NCBI RefSeq assembly: GCF_015767635.1
Contig: NZ_CP065230.1
Span: 868,001 to 932,000 of the forward strand
Direction: 5' to 3'
DNA from: Halomonas sp. A40-4
GTDB lineage: Bacteria > Pseudomonadota > Gammaproteobacteria > Pseudomonadales > Halomonadaceae
DNA length: 64,000 nucleotides
The position numbers and the translations under genes are program-made. A model generated the notes under the pieces. The model did not search any database. It was not told where the DNA came from and was given only the letters and a program-made list of their open reading frames with translations. Positions 61,396-64,000 of this stretch are shown piece after piece. Numbering within the stretch: position 1 is the stretch's first letter; each line of letters opens with the position of its first letter.

Positions 61396-64000
61396 GGTTT
61401 GGGAAAACGCGTTGCCTCCCGCCAGCGCTCAAACCAGCGCCTGGGTTGAAATACTTTCAGGTCAGGCTCGCTGTCGATCAGCTCGACGCCTGTTCCCAGG
61501 GCACCAATGCGGGCATATAGCGCGCCATTGGCCTGTTTCTCAGCCAGGGTGACGTCGGCCAGCAGTAGAAGAGGCCCGCCGGTAAGCGTCAGGTCGTAAA
61601 GGCGAATACGCTCGCCGTCGATGTGCAGCTTCGCATCACCGTTGATATCACGCACGTTCAAGAGTCGGCCCAGCCAACCGCTTTCACGGGCGCGCGCCAA
61701 GAAGAGTCGGGCGAGTAAGCCGGTATCACGCATGCCAAGGCGGAGGTCACTGGTGAGATTGATTGGGTCGCGCCACTCGAGCAGTGCGTTATCCAGGCTC
61801 AGTTGCACCCACCACCCGGCATCCTGAGCTCCATCTTCGCTGTGACGAAACACGTTTTCCAGACGCAGAAACGAGTCATCGGCGTTAAAACGCCGTGCGT
61901 CCAGGTCACCTTCGTCAAGTTGCAGATGCAGTTCAACATCGCCCTTGAGACGCTGGTCAAGCAGCGCCAGGTCGGCGCCAAAGGCTCGCAGGTTGATCTC
62001 GCCCTCGGCGGTCAGTCCTTCCAGCAGCCATTCGCTGGTCAGGCTCGCCTGACCGCCTAATAGACGGATACCCGCCTCTTCGGGTAGATAGCGGTTATAG
62101 CGGGTGAAGTCGGGTACCTGAGTAATGGGCAGCGCGATACGCGTGGTGAAGTAGGCAGGCTCTGGCGATGCCAGCACCTCACTAAAACGGTCGGTCTGCG
62201 TCGTGAGAGCGAAGTGGCGCCCTTCAAGGTGAGGTTGGTCGTCATCCTGGCGCGTGAGTGTAAAGTGCGGTATGCCCAGCGAAAGCTGGGCGTGCTCGGC
62301 GCTATCCAACTGAGCCGTCAACTCGCCGCGCCCGGTGGCGAGATAGTCTAAAAAGCCCACCTCAAGCTGGTTGGCGTTGACCCTGAGGCGAGTTGGGGCC
62401 AGCAGGCGGTCATCACGGAAAGCGCCCTCAGCGAATAGCTGGCCGTTGCCCGCAAGCCTTAACCCGTGAGCACTGGGCAGGAAGGCATTCAAAAAACCTA
62501 GCCGCTGCACACTGCCCTCCAGAGCAAATTCCCCGCTGACCCGATTTGCGTCATTAGTTTCGGCGCGCTGGAAGCGGCCTTCTCTGAGTAACAGGGTGCT
62601 CTGTAGCTGCTCTGTGGAAGCGTCCGTATCCGCGACTTGCCAACGCAAACGTGAACCGCTGATATCCAGTGCGGTGCCGTCGAGCGCTGCCTGACGAATC
62701 ACCAGGGTGAGCTGGGCATTGCTTTCCAGCGTGCCTTTCTGTTCGCCGTGCTGCCATCGGGTGGTGAGTTGCTCACCGGCTAAATGGATATCGCCATGCA
62801 TCTGCTGGGTGGTGATATCAAGCTGGCCGCGGCTGGTGGCTTGGCCATTGAGCAGCTGTAGCGGGGCAGGATCGGGCAAGACCGCGCTCAGGTAGGGTTG
62901 CAGAACGCTGATGTCTGGCAGGCGTGCGGATTGCCAGGTAAGCCGGGCGGTAGCGTCTTCTCGCGCTTGCACAGGATCAATCGGGCTGCGCGTGTTCAGG
63001 GTGATGGTGGCGTCCGTCAGCAGCGTTCGCTCATGGTGGCGCAGGGTTGCGCCGATGAACGTAAGCGTCGCCTCGATAGCCTCTTCGGGGGTTAGCTGGG
63101 CCGTCAGCGAGCCGCTTCCTTGAGCATTGATATCCAGCAGTTGAGCCGACAGTTCTGGTGCCTGAATCGACAACGAGGCACGGTAAGGTCGGGCGTCACG
63201 AAGCGTTACACTGGCTTCGATTTGCCCGTTTCCGTCAAGGCGAATACCCTGGCCGTCAAAGGTGCCTGCCAGGTACCGGTCAAGCATGTCCAGCCGGTTG
63301 ACCTGGCCTTGTAGTTCAAGCGTGGCGCCCGTCGGCAGATCCAGCCGGTCCAGGCGCTGGTTGGGAATGCGGGCAGCAAGGCGGAGCTGGGTATCGTCGG
63401 CATAGGGCTGGCTGTCAGCCAGGACCACATCGTTTAACTGAGTGGAAAAGGTGAGCGCATCGCCTTCTGCTGCTAGGCGCACGTGCCCTTCGCCGACAGC
63501 GGTATGCAGCGACGGTGATGAATCAGGGGTTATCCAGCGCGGTGAGTCGCTTGAATGGGGCGTCAGGCGTTGCTCATCCATTGACAGACGCAGGACAGAG
63601 GCTGTCAATGTGAGCAGGCTACCGGGCTGTAACGTGCCAGCGTCAAGCGCAAGCTCGCCTTTCAACGCACCGTTACCGTCAAGCGTCAGCCAGGGCAGCG
63701 CTTGCAGGTAAGGCATGAAAACGTCCCAGGCATCGGCTTGAGCATCGATTGTCAACTGCGCTGAAAGGGCGCCAAGCAAACTGGCAATAAGCTCATGGCG
63801 TGGGATGTTTGCGGTGGATACGCTTTTCAGAGTGGCATTGGCGTCTAACTGGATATCTCGGGCCAGGGTGGCCTGGTCGCTTGGCCGCATCAAGCGCCCA
63901 TGGTGGATATCCAACGACAGATGGGGCACGGCCAAGGCGTCACGACTGAACTGAGTGTCCTTGATCTTGAGCTGGCCCTCGGCTTCCAGCGCCATATCGC
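61392..64000 (-). CDS. AsmA/TamB-like inner-membrane-anchored protein, C-terminal 869 residues (cut by window edge)
   Basis: The frame is open to the right edge, so the N-terminus with the expected signal anchor is missing. The visible part is a long, beta-rich, repetitive chain with recurring patterns such as LRLAGNGQL, LDGNGALKGEL and IRLDGNGQIEASV, typical of the AsmA/TamB/YhdP group of bridge-like proteins moving phospholipids between membranes. The C-terminus (GALGTGVELIDSEPDLKVFQ) is not a TamB DUF490 end, so I cannot choose among AsmA-type subfamilies. It converges on the TRIC gene and shares the TTAA at 61392-61395. Confidence 0.7.
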   Translation of the reverse strand, partial: DMALEAEGQLKIKDTQFSRDALAVPHLSLDIHHGRLMRPSDQATLARDIQLDANATLKSVSTANIPRHELIASLLGALSAQLTIDAQADAWDVFMPYLQALPWLTLDGNGALKGELALDAGTLQPGSLLTLTASVLRLSMDEQRLTPHSSDSPRWITPDSSPSLHTAVGEGHVRLAAEGDALTFSTQLNDVVLADSQPYADDTQLRLAARIPNQRLDRLDLPTGATLELQGQVNRLDMLDRYLAGTFDGQGIRLDGNGQIEASVTLRDARPYRASLSIQAPELSAQLLDINAQGSGSLTAQLTPEEAIEATLTFIGATLRHHERTLLTDATITLNTRSPIDPVQAREDATARLTWQSARLPDISVLQPYLSAVLPDPAPLQLLNGQATSRGQLDITTQQMHGDIHLAGEQLTTRWQHGEQKGTLESNAQLTLVIRQAALDGTALDISGSRLRWQVADTDASTEQLQSTLLLREGRFQRAETNDANRVSGEFALEGSVQRLGFLNAFLPSAHGLRLAGNGQLFAEGAFRDDRLLAPTRLRVNANQLEVGFLDYLATGRGELTAQLDSAEHAQLSLGIPHFTLTRQDDDQPHLEGRHFALTTQTDRFSEVLASPEPAYFTTRIALPITQVPDFTRYNRYLPEEAGIRLLGGQASLTSEWLLEGLTAEGEINLRAFGADLALLDQRLKGDVELHLQLDEGDLDARRFNADDSFLRLENVFRHSEDGAQDAGWWVQLSLDNALLEWRDPINLTSDLRLGMRDTGLLARLFLARARESGWLGRLLNVRDINGDAKLHIDGERIRLYDLTLTGGPLLLLADVTLAEKQANGALYARIGALGTGVELIDSEPDLKVFQPRRWFERWREATRFPKP

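Noticed and set aside
1-64000. tRNA, rRNA, CRISPR, IS element, integrase or prophage genes
   Set aside because: Searched by eye on both strands for typical signatures and found none; absence is not proven without a computed scan.

Overview
The window looks like chromosome of a halophilic or marine gammaproteobacterium of the Halomonas type. This rests on recognised gene families and on combinations such as a complete ast/aru arginine succinyltransferase operon, fabV, yeeN-type yebC, dbpA and an MmsA/GMC oxidoreductase pair. No marker gene (rRNA or ribosomal protein) is present to fix the genus. I see no tRNA, rRNA, CRISPR array, prophage or insertion sequence.

Layout. 0-16.5 kb is mostly core: end of a DUF533 gene, pgpA, an aldehyde dehydrogenase, exported MsrA, a divergent LysR / mmsA-GMC oxidoreductase locus, cold-shock protein, esterase, YihY, PIN-PhoH ATPase, ybaK, dbpA, a RIO-like kinase and transketolase. 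16.6-28.1 kb is a sugar-alcohol catabolic block with visibly lower GC: transaldolase diverging from an RpiB/LacAB isomerase, a DhaK-DhaL kinase and a SorC-type regulator, then a tetritol-type zinc dehydrogenase (EltD-like), a DUF2291 protein, a ribose-type ABC importer and a PfkB kinase. My reading is a C4-polyol or tetrulose pathway ending in erythrose-4-phosphate, which transaldolase and transketolase would consume. A 23-bp motif repeated in both main control regions suggests one regulator. 28.3-33.4 kb is a GC-rich tripartite tricarboxylate transporter operon (tctC, frameshifted tctB, tctA, HpcH/HpaI aldolase) facing a LacI regulator, with a perfect palindromic operator.

33.6-43.6 kb carries an FMN-riboswitch-controlled type II lumazine synthase, an ABC exporter, an MDR oxidoreductase, YebC-family protein, a LysE exporter, glutathione peroxidase, an unknown gene, fabV, an ArgR/GlxA-like AraC regulator and an SDR. 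43.8-45.2 kb is a GC-rich pair (C45 acyltransferase-type hydrolase and a monooxygenase-fold protein). 45.6-51.8 kb is the ast operon (astC, aruF, aruG, astD, astB), tightly overlapped and without astE. 51.9-64 kb holds acetyltransferases, a DMT exporter with its divergent MarR regulator and two palindromic operators, bluB, two GGDEF proteins, a DUF2252 gene, a TRIC/UPF0126 membrane protein and the C-terminal part of an AsmA/TamB-like protein cut by the right edge.

The observations most worth following are the tetritol-type block with its shared operator and its altered RpiB-family active site, the tctB frameshift, the TCT-aldolase coupling, the twin MarR operators and the DddA/DddC-like 3-hydroxypropionate module. 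Start codons were moved inward from the longest open frame where a ribosome binding site and the family N-terminus agreed (msrA, ybaK, dhaKL, ribH, fabV and others).
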